DNA from: Streptomyces atroolivaceus
Lineage (GTDB): Bacteria > Actinomycetota > Actinomycetes > Streptomycetales > Streptomycetaceae
NCBI RefSeq assembly: GCF_000717025.1
Contig: NZ_JNXG01000002.1
Location: 806,001-870,000 of the forward strand
Reading direction: 5' to 3'
DNA length: 64,000 nucleotides
This document shows, one piece after another, positions 53,373-61,432 of the stretch. How positions within the stretch are numbered: position 1 is the stretch's first letter; the number at the start of each line of letters is the position of its first letter. Both the position numbers and the translations under genes were made by a program. Under the pieces are notes generated by a model that was not told the DNA's origin, ran no database searches, and saw only the letters and a list, made by a program, of their open reading frames with translations.

Positions 53373-54284
53373 ATGAGTCACGCGGACGCGCGGACGGACG
53401 AAGGACCGGACATCCGCGAACAACTGGACCGCACCAACGCGCTGCTCCTGCGCGTACTCGCGGAGGTGTCGAAGACCCCTTCCACCCATGCGATCTTCGT
53501 GGACGCGGGTTACGTCTACGCGGCGGCCGGGCTGCTCGTCACGGGCACCGAGGACCGCCGGTCCTTCGACCTGGACGCGGAAGGGCTGATCGAGGCCTTC
53601 ATCGACAAGGCCCGCACGATCTTCGCGGACAGCAGGCTGCTGCGCGTGTACTGGTACGACGGGGCCAGGCGCCGGATCCACACCGTCGAGCAGCAGTCCA
53701 TCGCCGAACTCCCGGACGTCAAGGTCAGGCTCGGCAACCTCAACGCCAACAACCAGCAGAAGGGCGTCGACTCGCTCATCCGTACCGACCTCGAGTCGCT
53801 CGCCCGGCACCGCGCCATCAGCGACGCCGCACTCGTCGGCGGCGACGAGGACCTGGTCTCGGCCGTCGAGGCGGCCCAGGGATACGGCGCCCGCGTCCAC
53901 CTCTGGGGCATCGAGGCGGGTGAAGGCCGTAACCAGGCGGAGCCACTGCTCTGGGAGGTCGACAGTCAGCGCACCTTCGACCTCGACTTCTGCCGCCCGT
54001 ACGTGACCCGGCGTTCCGTCACGATGTACGAGGACGACAGTCCGGCACCCGCGCGCGAGGACGTGCGCTTCGTCGGCGCGCAGATCGCCGCCGGCTGGCT
54101 CTCCTCGCGCGGCCGTGAGGCACTCGCCGACCTGCTGCCGGGCCACCCCTATCTGCCGGGCTCCGTGGACCAGGACCTGCTCGTCGAGGCCGAACGGCTC
54201 CTCCAGCACTCGCTGCGCGGCCACGCCCATCTGCGCCGGGCGCTGCGCGACGGCTTCTGGCAGCACCTGCAGGCGCAGTACTGA
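53373..54284 (+). CDS. NYN-domain (PIN-like) nuclease-type protein
   Basis: A 303-residue cytoplasmic protein. The NYN domain spans about residues 38-200: IFVDAGYVYAAAGLL with the first acidic residue, QQKGVDSLIRTDLESLA with the central Asp, and DAALVGGDEDLVSAVEAAQGYGARVHLWG with the last. These residues fit the metal site of PIN-like ribonucleases. The C-terminal 100 residues are helical and unassigned (REDVRFVGAQIAAGWLSSRGREAL). RNA cleavage is inferred from the fold only. Confidence 0.87.
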   Translation: MSHADARTDEGPDIREQLDRTNALLLRVLAEVSKTPSTHAIFVDAGYVYAAAGLLVTGTEDRRSFDLDAEGLIEAFIDKARTIFADSRLLRVYWYDGARRRIHTVEQQSIAELPDVKVRLGNLNANNQQKGVDSLIRTDLESLARHRAISDAALVGGDEDLVSAVEAAQGYGARVHLWGIEAGEGRNQAEPLLWEVDSQRTFDLDFCRPYVTRRSVTMYEDDSPAPAREDVRFVGAQIAAGWLSSRGREALADLLPGHPYLPGSVDQDLLVEAERLLQHSLRGHAHLRRALRDGFWQHLQAQY

Positions 54285-54323
54285 CCCGGGCCACCGGGGA
54301 GGAACGGACCGCACGGCGACCGG

Positions 54324-55190
54324 TCACACGGGTGAAGGCCGGACGCCGTTCCAGAACGAGACGAGGGCTGCCGCCGTCTCCTGCGGCCGGGCCGTGTTGG
54401 GGGAGTGTTCGGCGCCCGCGACAACGGTGCGGCGGGCGCCCAGCCGCCGGGCCATGAGGTCGAGCAGCGGTACCGGCCAGACGTCGTCCCGCTCGCCCGA
54501 GACCACGTGCACGGGGAGGGACAGCGCGGCCAGCTCGGACACCCGGTCCGGCTCGCACGAGAGCTGGGCGCCGGTGGCGATCAGCTGGGCGGGGTTGTGA
54601 AGTGTCCAGCGGCGGCGCAGATCCTCGCCGTCGCCCGTGTCCGCGTCCTCGGGCGGGTCCATCGCGCGCATCATCTGCCAGACCTCGGCCATGCTCCAGC
54701 GGCGCAGCGCGTCGCTGAGCAGTCGCGCCTTCTTCTGCTGTCCGGGGTCGATCTCCGCGGGTCCGGACGACATCAGGGTCAGTGAACGGAAGGGCGTGGC
54801 ATCCAGCAGCACCGCCGCGCGGGCGATCTGGCCGCCCAGGGAGTGTCCGAGCAGATGGATGCCGCCGGACGGCGGGTCGTCGACGGCAGCGGCCTGGGCC
54901 AGTACATCGCGGGCCAACTCCGCCTGGGCGTAAGGCTCCTCAGTGTCCGGCCCCTCCGTCTCGTACTGCCCTCGGCCGTCGACGGACAGGACGCGGAACC
55001 CGGCTGCGGCGAGGGGGTCCAGCAGCGCGATGAAGTCCTCCTTGCTGCCGGTGTACCCGGGCAGCAGGAGGGCGGTGGAGTGCGCCCCGGCAGGCGGCGT
55101 GGCGTCCAGCACGGCGAAGTCCCCTCGCGCGGTACGCAGTACGCGGGCACGGGCACAGGGGGGCGGGGTGAAGGTGGGCGGCCGGCTCAT
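54324..55190 (-). CDS. Alpha/beta hydrolase
   Basis: A 288-residue hydrolase. ATG 55190 starts MSRPPTFTPPPCARARVL. The fold landmarks are LLLPGYTGSKEDFIALLDPLA (oxyanion strand), LLGHSLGGQIARA with the nucleophilic Ser near 123, GERDDVWPV with the Asp and GAEHSPNTARP with the His. It may act on small esters or lactones; substrate unknown. A -10 box stands 7 bases before the ATG. It is upstream of nothing on its strand and converges with the NYN gene. Confidence 0.88.
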   Translation of the reverse strand: MSRPPTFTPPPCARARVLRTARGDFAVLDATPPAGAHSTALLLPGYTGSKEDFIALLDPLAAAGFRVLSVDGRGQYETEGPDTEEPYAQAELARDVLAQAAAVDDPPSGGIHLLGHSLGGQIARAAVLLDATPFRSLTLMSSGPAEIDPGQQKKARLLSDALRRWSMAEVWQMMRAMDPPEDADTGDGEDLRRRWTLHNPAQLIATGAQLSCEPDRVSELAALSLPVHVVSGERDDVWPVPLLDLMARRLGARRTVVAGAEHSPNTARPQETAAALVSFWNGVRPSPV

Positions 55191-55197
55191 GGGGCCG

Positions 55198-55203
55198 AGG
55201 GTA
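55198..55203 (-). promoter_or_regulatory. -10 box for a leaderless hydrolase transcript
   Basis: On the minus strand TACCCT ends 7 bases before the ATG at 55190, with no ribosome-binding site. Confidence 0.5.
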
Positions 55204-55233
55204 TCGCCGGGCGCCCGGCCGCGCCCGGGCAGA

Positions 55234-55277
55234 CGTACGGCCCCGGCCCCCGCAGCGCGGGGAACCGGGGCCGTACG
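55234..55277 (-). terminator. Terminator after the DEAD-box helicase gene
   Basis: A perfect 13-bp stem, CGTACGGCCCCGG with its complement, around an 18-base loop that pairs internally (CCCCGC with GCGGGG). It lies 22 bases beyond the helicase stop. Confidence 0.82.
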
Positions 55278-55298
55278 AAAGCGCACCGCGGCCGGAGA

Positions 55299-57353
55299 TC
55301 AGCCCTCGGTCGTCTCGGCGGTGGCGGCCGCCGTCGCGCGCGAACGGCGCCTGCGCGGCTTCGCGGGTGCCGCCTCGCCGTCCGGAGCGGCCTCGGTCAC
55401 CGCTACGGTCTCCGCCTTCTCGGTGGCGGCGGCGCGCGGCCGGCGACGGCGCGGCTTGGTCTCCGCCGCGTCCTCGGCGGGGGCGGTCACCGTCTCGGTC
55501 TTCGGCTTGGCCGCGGCACGGGTGCGGCGGCGCGGCTTGGTCTCGGTCGCGGGCTCGGCGACCGGAGCGATCTGGAAGTCGACCTCGTCCGCCGGCTTCA
55601 CGACCCGGGTGCGGCGGCGCGGCTTGGTCGCCACGGGCTCCGCCACCGGTGCGGCCATGGCCACGGTCTGGAAGTCGACGACGGGCTCCGCGGCGGGGGC
55701 CGGTGCCACGGGAGCCGCGACGGCCTCCTTGGCGGCCGTCGCACGCGTACGGCGACGACGGGGCTTCGCCTCCGCGGCCGGCTCGGCCTCGGCGACGGGC
55801 GCGGGCTCGGCGACCGGGGCCTCGGCCACGGCCACCGCGGTCTCGGTCACGGCCTCCGCGACGGCGGCGCGGGCGCGGCGGCGGCGGCGCGGGGTGCGCG
55901 GCTCCGCGTCGTCACCGGCCGTCTCCGCGGCGGGTGCGGGCGCGGGCACGGTGACCGCACCCTCTTCGAGGGTGCTGCCGCCCCGCGTGCGACGACGCTG
56001 GCGCGGCGTGCGCGGCGGGCGCTCCTCGCGGGGAGCCGGGGCGGAGGCGGCGGACTTGCGGCCACGGCCGCCGGTCTCGCCGAGGTCCTCGACCTGCTCG
56101 GCCCGCAGGCCCGCACGGGTCCGGTCGGCCCGCGGGAGGACACCCTTGGTGCCCGCGGGGATGTCGAGCTCCTCGTACAGGTGCGGAGACGTGGAGTACG
56201 TCTCGACCGGGTCCGGGAACTTGAGGTCCAGGGCCTTGTTGATCAGCTGCCAGCGCGGGATGTCGTCCCAGTCGACCAGGGTGATCGCGATGCCCTTGGC
56301 ACCCGCCCGGCCGGTGCGGCCGATGCGGTGGAGGTAGGTCTTCTCGTCCTCCGGCGACTGGTAGTTGATGACATGGGTCACACCCTCGACGTCGATGCCG
56401 CGCGCGGCGACATCGGTGCAGACGAGGACGTCGACCTTGCCGTTGCGGAAGGCGCGCAGCGCCTGCTCACGGGCGCCCTGGCCGAGGTCGCCGTGGACCG
56501 CGCCGGACGCGAAACCGCGCTTCTCCAGCTGGTCGGCGATGTCGGCGGCCGTGCGCTTCGTACGGCAGAAGACCATGGCCAGTCCACGCCCGTCGGCCTG
56601 GAGAATGCGGGAGAGCATCTCCGGCTTGTCCATGTTGTGCGCGCGGTAGACGTGCTGGACCGTGTTCTTGACGGTCGTGCCCTCGTCGTCGGGCGAGGTG
56701 GCGTTGATGTGCGTCGGCTGCGACATGTAGCGGCGCGCGAGGCTGATGACGGCGCCGGGCATGGTCGCCGAGAACAGCATCGTCTGGCGCTTCGGCGGCA
56801 GCATGGTGATGATCCGCTCGACGTCGGGCAGGAAGCCCAGGTCGAGCATCTCGTCGGCCTCGTCCAGGACGAGGACACGGATGTGCGAGAGGTCGAGCTT
56901 GCGCTGGCCCGCCAGGTCGAGCAGTCGGCCCGGGGTGCCGACGATCACGTCGACGCCCTTCTTCAGGGCCTCGACCTGGGGCTCGTAGGCACGGCCGCCG
57001 TAGATCGCGAGAACGCGTACGTTACGGGCCTTGCCCGCGGTCAGCAGGTCGTTGGTGACCTGCTGGCAGAGCTCGCGGGTGGGGACGACGATCAGGGCCT
57101 GCGGCGCGTCCGTCAGCTTCTCGGGCGCCGCCCGGCCGGCCTCGACGTCGGCGGGGACGGTCACACGCTCCAGGAGCGGGAGACCGAAGCCCAGCGTCTT
57201 GCCGGTGCCGGTCTTGGCCTGGCCGATGACGTCGGAGCCGGAGAGCGCTACGGGGAGCGTCATCTCCTGGATGGGGAAGGGGGACGTGATGCCGACCGCC
57301 TCGAGGGCTTCGGCCGTCTCGGCAAGGATTCCGAGGTCGCGGAACGTAGTCAG
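55299..57353 (-). CDS. DEAD-box RNA helicase with long Arg/Ala-rich tail, probable CTG start
   Basis: A protein of about 684 residues. The Q-motif region TTFRDLGILAETAEALEAVG and SPFPIQEM is needed for the fold but has no ATG, GTG or TTG before it back to an in-frame stop; CTG 57353 has AAGAGG at 7 bases and gives an N-terminus matching the family. Motifs: AKTGTGKT near 46-53, PTRELCQQ, GTPGRLLDL, DEAD at 164-167, SATM, and HRIGRTGR near 345. After residue about 420 comes a low-complexity tail of Ala, Pro, Glu and repeated KPRRR-type clusters, likely to bind RNA. ATG 57263 would cut off the Q motif. The family remodels RNA structure, often in cold or stress. Confidence 0.88.
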   Translation of the reverse strand: MTTFRDLGILAETAEALEAVGITSPFPIQEMTLPVALSGSDVIGQAKTGTGKTLGFGLPLLERVTVPADVEAGRAAPEKLTDAPQALIVVPTRELCQQVTNDLLTAGKARNVRVLAIYGGRAYEPQVEALKKGVDVIVGTPGRLLDLAGQRKLDLSHIRVLVLDEADEMLDLGFLPDVERIITMLPPKRQTMLFSATMPGAVISLARRYMSQPTHINATSPDDEGTTVKNTVQHVYRAHNMDKPEMLSRILQADGRGLAMVFCRTKRTAADIADQLEKRGFASGAVHGDLGQGAREQALRAFRNGKVDVLVCTDVAARGIDVEGVTHVINYQSPEDEKTYLHRIGRTGRAGAKGIAITLVDWDDIPRWQLINKALDLKFPDPVETYSTSPHLYEELDIPAGTKGVLPRADRTRAGLRAEQVEDLGETGGRGRKSAASAPAPREERPPRTPRQRRRTRGGSTLEEGAVTVPAPAPAAETAGDDAEPRTPRRRRRARAAVAEAVTETAVAVAEAPVAEPAPVAEAEPAAEAKPRRRRTRATAAKEAVAAPVAPAPAAEPVVDFQTVAMAAPVAEPVATKPRRRTRVVKPADEVDFQIAPVAEPATETKPRRRTRAAAKPKTETVTAPAEDAAETKPRRRRPRAAATEKAETVAVTEAAPDGEAAPAKPRRRRSRATAAATAETTEG

Positions 57354-57583
57354 GGTGCTGCCTCTTCTGTGAGACGCGGCCCGAGGCGAACGCTGGGGGT
57401 CGTACCGTGCCGGGGTTGGTCATCCGGCCGTGGATGGGCCGGGTGGCGCGGGACCACTGCCGTCGCTCGAGCGCTCGTGCCGCTGAGGGGGCCCCTCATC
57501 TGCGGTCGTACATGGCGTACGCCCCGCGTGGAGGGCTGTCGGGTCGGAGCCGATCGGGCCACCGACCGGGCATCCTCATTCAA
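57350..57583 (-). CDS. Possible upstream ORF overlapping the helicase start
   Basis: TTG 57583 has AGGAG at 7 bases and opens a 77-codon frame that ends TGA at 57350-57352, overlapping the helicase CTG as CTGA. Such overlap is the usual mark of translational coupling. Only about 70 percent of third positions are G or C and the predicted product is very Arg/Pro-rich, so it may be a non-functional or purely regulatory frame, or chance. Confidence 0.3.
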   Translation of the reverse strand: MNEDARSVARSAPTRQPSTRGVRHVRPQMRGPLSGTSARATAVVPRHPAHPRPDDQPRHGTTPSVRLGPRLTEEAAP

Positions 57584-57723
57584 GGTCGCGCTCCTGGCAC
57601 AAGAAATGCTCAGTAAGCGCAATACCACTGTACCCCGGATTCCCGCATGCGTGTTGGGCGAATTCATCGGAACGGTGTGATGTCTCCCGTCGGCCAGGCC
57701 CTTCCGCCCCTGCCGGGGCGGGC

Positions 57724-57729
57724 TATTCT
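57724..57729 (+). promoter_or_regulatory. -10 box for a leaderless ferritin-like transcript
   Basis: TATTCT ends 7 bases before the ATG at 57737, with no ribosome-binding site. CTTCCG stands 17 bases upstream as a weak -35. The rest of the divergent region 57354-57723 holds the helicase leader and possible upstream ORF. Confidence 0.58.
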
Positions 57730-57736
57730 GCGCTCC

Positions 57737-58483
57737 ATGGAGACGCCTGACAACGCCACTGAAACATCCGACGAAGCGCCCGTACCGACCGGAATCGCCG
57801 CCCAGGACTGGGCCACCGCGTCCGCCGAACCGCAGTACCGGGCCGCGGTCGTGGACCTGCTCGGCGCGCTCGCCTACGGGGAACTCGCGGCCTTCGAGCG
57901 CCTCGCCGAGGACGCCAAACTCGCGCCGACACTCGGTGACAAGGCGGCACTGGCAAGGATGGCGTCCGCCGAATTCCATCATTTCGAGCAGCTGACCGAC
58001 CGGCTCACCGCCATCGAGGAGACGCCGACCGCGGCCATGGAGCCGTTCGCCAAGCCGCTGGACGACTTCCACCGCCAGACCGCCCCGTCGGACTGGCTGG
58101 AAGGCCTGGTCAAGGCGTACGTCGGTGACTCGATCGCCAGTGACTTCTACCGGGAGATCGCCGCGCGCCTGGACACGGACACCCGCTCCCTCGTCCTCTC
58201 CGTGCTCGACGACACGGGCCACGGGAACTTCGCGGTGGAGAAGGTGCGGGCCGCCATCGAGGCGGAACCCCGGGTCGGCGGCAGGCTCGCCCTGTGGGCG
58301 CGCCGGCTGATGGGTGAGGCGCTCTCGCAGGCGCAGCGGGTGGTCGCGGACCGCGACGCCCTGTCCACCATGCTCGTGGGAGGCGTGGCGGACGGCTTCG
58401 ACCTGGCCGAGGTCGGCAGGATGTTCTCCCGGATCACCGAGGCCCACACCAAGCGGATGGCCGCGCTCGGTCTCGCTGCCTGA
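57737..58483 (+). CDS. Ferritin-like-fold protein (MiaE-like)
   Basis: A 248-residue helical protein. LLGALAYGELAAFERLAEDA, ASAEFHHFEQLTDRL, GLVKAYVGDSIASDFYREIA and VLDDTGHGNFAVEKVRA carry the Glu and His residues expected for a di-iron four-helix bundle, as in the tRNA hydroxylase MiaE relatives found in actinobacteria. Iron and function are inferred. The ATG is probably the transcript 5' end. In mycobacteria a gene of this family lies next to the rhlE helicase, as here. Confidence 0.87.
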   Translation: METPDNATETSDEAPVPTGIAAQDWATASAEPQYRAAVVDLLGALAYGELAAFERLAEDAKLAPTLGDKAALARMASAEFHHFEQLTDRLTAIEETPTAAMEPFAKPLDDFHRQTAPSDWLEGLVKAYVGDSIASDFYREIAARLDTDTRSLVLSVLDDTGHGNFAVEKVRAAIEAEPRVGGRLALWARRLMGEALSQAQRVVADRDALSTMLVGGVADGFDLAEVGRMFSRITEAHTKRMAALGLAA

Positions 58484-58491
58484 CGGGGCCC

Positions 58492-58764
58492 CTACTGGGC
58501 AGCCGCCGATCGCACAGGCCTGCTGCCACGCGGCCGGATCAGCAGGGACAGCGTCACCGCCCCGACCAGCACGGCGCCGATGGGGGTCGCCAGGACATGG
58601 CCGGAGCCCAGCGTCGAGTGCGTCAGATACGCACCGAACAAGGCGCCCAGCCCGCCCGTGGCGAACACCACGCGGGAGGACGGGAGCCGGCCGGGCAGGG
58701 AGTGCAGCGCGACCCAGGACAGGGCGAGTCCGAGCACGACGGAGCTGATGGATTCCCAGAGCAC
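58492..58764 (-). CDS. Small membrane protein of 90 residues
   Basis: Three hydrophobic segments: ISSVVLGLALSWVALHSL, VVFATGGLGALFGAYL and TPIGAVLVGAVTLSLLI. The tail is basic (RPRGSRPVRSA). GAGGTGACC precedes the ATG at 58764. Length and layout resemble actinobacterial small proteins of unknown function. It converges with the ferritin-like gene with an 8-base gap. Confidence 0.77.
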   Translation of the reverse strand: MLWESISSVVLGLALSWVALHSLPGRLPSSRVVFATGGLGALFGAYLTHSTLGSGHVLATPIGAVLVGAVTLSLLIRPRGSRPVRSAAAQ

Positions 58765-58900
58765 AGAGGGGTCACCTCGCTTGTTGGCGCGGCGGGCGGT
58801 CGGTCGTAGGCCGTCCTACCCGTGGCCGGCGGAATACAACCCTCCTCGGCTCCCGTGAACCCCTCCGAGGGAAGGACCGGGAGTGGATCCGGAGGAGAAA

Positions 58901-58940
58901 AGGTGGAGGCCCGGCGGACGATTCCGCCGGGCCTCCACCT
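58901..58940 (-). terminator. Terminator after the DUF3107 gene
   Basis: An 18-bp perfect stem, AGGTGGAGGCCCGGCGGA with its complement around CGAT, the longest in the window, ending 20 bases from the DUF3107 stop. Confidence 0.88.
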
Positions 58941-58959
58941 CTGCTGCCGCGTGCGCGGG

Positions 58960-59187
58960 CTACAGCGCGCCGAATCCCACCCGCCGGACGCTGGGCTCGC
59001 CGATCTCCACGTAGGCGATCCGGTCGGCCGGCACCAGGACCTTGCGGCCCTTGTCGTCCGTGAGGCTGAGCAGCTGCGCCTTGCCGTTGAGCGCCTCGCC
59101 GACCGCGCTCTCGACCTCTTCGGCGGAAAGTCCGCTCTCCAGAACGATCTCGCGGGGCGTGTGCTGCACCCCGATCTTGACCTCCAC
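58960..59187 (-). CDS. DUF3107 protein
   Basis: A 75-residue protein. GTG 59187 with GGAGGGA upstream starts MEVKIGVQHTPREIVLESGL; a basic and ribosome-associated-looking middle (NGKAQLLSLTDDKGRKVLVP) and the end AYVEIGEPSVRRVGFGAL complete the family pattern. The DUF3107 family is conserved in actinobacteria, small and of unknown role; in mycobacteria it lies between the TetR gene and a ferritin-like gene, as here. Confidence 0.87.
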   Translation of the reverse strand: MEVKIGVQHTPREIVLESGLSAEEVESAVGEALNGKAQLLSLTDDKGRKVLVPADRIAYVEIGEPSVRRVGFGAL

Positions 59188-59322
59188 GGCTATGTCCCTC
59201 CGACGGTCCGTCTCTGCGCGGTGAACCGCGCCGTACGCAGCACACATTAGCCCGGTGAAGGGACGGAGCACGGGTCGACCGGCAACGCCCGCAGCGAACA
59301 CAGGCTCCGGTCCCCGCCGGGC

Positions 59323-59964
59323 TCAGTGCTGATCGGCGCCGTGCAGCGGGAATCCGGCGATGCCCCGCCAGGCGAGCGAGGTGAGCAGCTGTACGGCGGT
59401 GTCACGCGGAATGCCCGAGCGGCTGGAGAGCCAGTAACGCGCCACGACCTGTGAGACGCCGCCGAGGCCGACCGCCAGCAGCATCGATTCGTCCTTGGAC
59501 AGGCCCGTGTCGCCGGCGATCACGTCGGAGATGGCCTCCGCGCACTGCAGCGACACCCGGTCGACCCTCTCCCGGACCGCCGGTTCGTTGGTCAGGTCGG
59601 ACTCGAACACCAGACGGAAGGCGCCACCCTCGTCCTCCACGTACGCGAAGTAGGCGTCCATGGTCGCCTCGACGCGCAGCTTGTTGTCCGTGGTCGAGGC
59701 GAGCGCCGTCCGGACCGCCTGCAGCAGTGATTCGCAGTGCTGGTCGAGCAGGGCGAGGTACAGCTCCAGCTTGCCGGGGAAGTGCTGGTAGAGCACCGGC
59801 TTGCTGACGCCGGCCCGCTCCGCGATGTCGTCCATCGCCGCGGCGTGGTAGCCCTGGGCGACGAAGACTTCCTGGGCGGCGCCCAGCAGCTGATTGCGTC
59901 GGGCACGGCGGGGCAGCCGGGTGCCCCGCGGGCGCGCCGCCTCTGTCTGCTCGATGGCTGTCAC
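59323..59964 (-). CDS. TetR-family transcriptional regulator
   Basis: A 213-residue repressor-type protein. GTG 59964 was chosen because GGGAGG stands 5 bases upstream; an earlier TTG at 59976 also fits. Helix-turn-helix: RRNQLLGAAQEVFVAQGYHAAAMDDIAERAGVSKPVLYQHFPGKLELYLALL at about residues 22-70. The C-terminal ligand domain is all-helical. The target is probably its own promoter and perhaps the neighbouring hydrolase genes. A partly palindromic element GTTACTCAAAAGTAC is found upstream at 60027-60041. Confidence 0.92.
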   Translation of the reverse strand: MTAIEQTEAARPRGTRLPRRARRNQLLGAAQEVFVAQGYHAAAMDDIAERAGVSKPVLYQHFPGKLELYLALLDQHCESLLQAVRTALASTTDNKLRVEATMDAYFAYVEDEGGAFRLVFESDLTNEPAVRERVDRVSLQCAEAISDVIAGDTGLSKDESMLLAVGLGGVSQVVARYWLSSRSGIPRDTAVQLLTSLAWRGIAGFPLHGADQH

Positions 59965-60131
59965 GCCGCCTCCCAAATTCGTGATCGAACACAGCCGTAC
60001 CGTGCACGCTGCGCCGTCGGGCCATCGTACTTTTGAGTAACCCGGGTGTGCGCGGCGCGGACGCAGAATTTCACGGACCGGACGGCTGCGGTAGCCACAG
60101 ATTGCTCGGCCCGTGCCGCAAAGCGGTACGT

Positions 60132-60143
60132 ATTACCGGTAAT
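60132..60143. promoter_or_regulatory. Perfect palindrome ATTACCGGTAAT
   Basis: A 12-base perfect palindrome overlapping the stop codon of the small acidic gene and lying 168 bases upstream of the TetR start. AT-rich palindromes are rare in this genome. It could bind a TetR-type dimer. Confidence 0.35.
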
Positions 60144-60348
60144 CGTCCTCATCGTGTGCGACAAGGCGTGCCTGCTCCGTCGCGTCCGCCTCATCGACGG
60201 TGCTGCGGTCGATGCCGGTGAGCGGTTCGTCGCGCTCCGGCCGGACGGTGGCCTGCTGTTCGGCGCTGTCGGCCTCGGGGGCTTCGGGGTCCGGTTCGTC
60301 GGGCTGCGGATCCTCGAAGGTGTCCGGGTCGCTCGGGTCGACCGTCAT
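60133..60348 (-). CDS. Small acidic protein of 71 residues, unrecognised
   Basis: ATG 60348 is preceded by GGAAGGAAGGGAGCC. The product (MTVDPSDPDTFEDPQPDEPD and onward) is strongly acidic with many Asp, Glu and Pro, and likely disordered. No Cys or Trp. Similar acidic small proteins occur widely in actinobacteria with unknown role. It is divergent from the hydrolase at 60459. Confidence 0.72.
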   Translation of the reverse strand: MTVDPSDPDTFEDPQPDEPDPEAPEADSAEQQATVRPERDEPLTGIDRSTVDEADATEQARLVAHDEDDYR

Positions 60349-60446
60349 GGTGGCTCCCTTCCTTCCCTTGCAGCCTAGGAGCAACCCTTCCGGGGCGCTA
60401 TGCGGCCTGTGACGGCGAACACACGAACCATCGCGTGATCGTCTCG

Positions 60447-60452
60447 TAACAT
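60447..60452 (+). promoter_or_regulatory. -10 box for a leaderless hydrolase transcript
   Basis: TAACAT ends 6 bases before the ATG at 60459, with no ribosome-binding site. Confidence 0.52.
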
Positions 60453-60458
60453 TGCCGC

Positions 60459-61424
60459 ATGTCTTCGACCGAGCTGCCCGGAATCGAGGCCGCCGCCGCA
60501 GCGGTGGCGCCCACGGTCAGTGCCGTCCGGATCGCGGAGGGGGAGAAGCTGCGCTCCGTCGAGCTGCCCGGCCTCACCCTGACGGTCCGCTCCCGCCCGG
60601 CGGAGGCGGCCGGAACCGCTCCCGCTCTCTTCGTGCACGGCCTGGGCGGCTCCTCCCAGAACTGGTCGGCCATGATGCCGCTGCTTGCGGACACGCTCGA
60701 CAGCGAGGCGGTCGATCTGCCCGGTTTCGGCGACTCCCCGCCGCCGGACGACGGAAACTACTCCGTCACCGGACACGCCCGGGCGGTCATCCGGCTGCTG
60801 GACGCCGGCGGGCGCGGGCCCGTTCACCTTTTCGGTAACTCTCTGGGCGGCGCGGTTGCCACCCGGGTGGCGGCCGTCCGGCCCGATCTGGTGCGTACGC
60901 TCACACTGATCTCCCCGGCCCTGCCCGAGATCCGGGTCCAGAGGCCTGCCGTGCCGACCGCCCTGCTCGCACTCCCGGGCGTCGCATCCCTGTTCGTCCG
61001 GCTCACCCAGGACTGGACCGCGGAACAGCGGACCCGTGGCGCCATGGCACTCTGTTACGGCGATCCGGCACGTATCTCCGACGAAGCCTTCCGTCACGCG
61101 GTGGCCGAGATGGAGCGCCGGCTGGAGCTGCCGTACTTCTGGGACGCCATGACGCGCTCGGCACGGGGCATCGTCGATGCCTACACGCTGGGAGGACAGC
61201 ACGGGCTGTGGCGCCAGGCCCAGCGGGTGCTTTCACCGACCCTGCTGGTGTACGGCGGGCGGGACCAGCTCGTCTCGTACCGGATGGCACGCAGGGCGTC
61301 CGCGGCCTTCCGCGACTCGCGCCTGCTGACACTGCCCGACGCGGGGCACGTGGCGATGATGGAGTACCCGGAGGCGGTCGCCCAGGCGTTCCGGGAACTG
61401 CTCGACGAACGCGGCGGGAGCTGA
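60459..61424 (+). CDS. Alpha/beta-fold hydrolase
   Basis: A 321-residue hydrolase. LFVHGLGGSSQNWSAMMPLL carries the oxyanion His-Gly, LFGNSLGGAVATRVA the nucleophilic Ser near residue 129, YGGRDQLVSYRMA the Asp and DAGHVAMMEYPEAVAQ the His. The preceding 50 residues, SVELPGLTLTVRSR, form an extra strand. The substrate is unknown. It is followed 9 bases later by the DUF3152 gene on the same strand, so the two are co-transcribed. Confidence 0.88.
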   Translation: MSSTELPGIEAAAAAVAPTVSAVRIAEGEKLRSVELPGLTLTVRSRPAEAAGTAPALFVHGLGGSSQNWSAMMPLLADTLDSEAVDLPGFGDSPPPDDGNYSVTGHARAVIRLLDAGGRGPVHLFGNSLGGAVATRVAAVRPDLVRTLTLISPALPEIRVQRPAVPTALLALPGVASLFVRLTQDWTAEQRTRGAMALCYGDPARISDEAFRHAVAEMERRLELPYFWDAMTRSARGIVDAYTLGGQHGLWRQAQRVLSPTLLVYGGRDQLVSYRMARRASAAFRDSRLLTLPDAGHVAMMEYPEAVAQAFRELLDERGGS

Positions 61425-61432
61425 TCCGGGGC

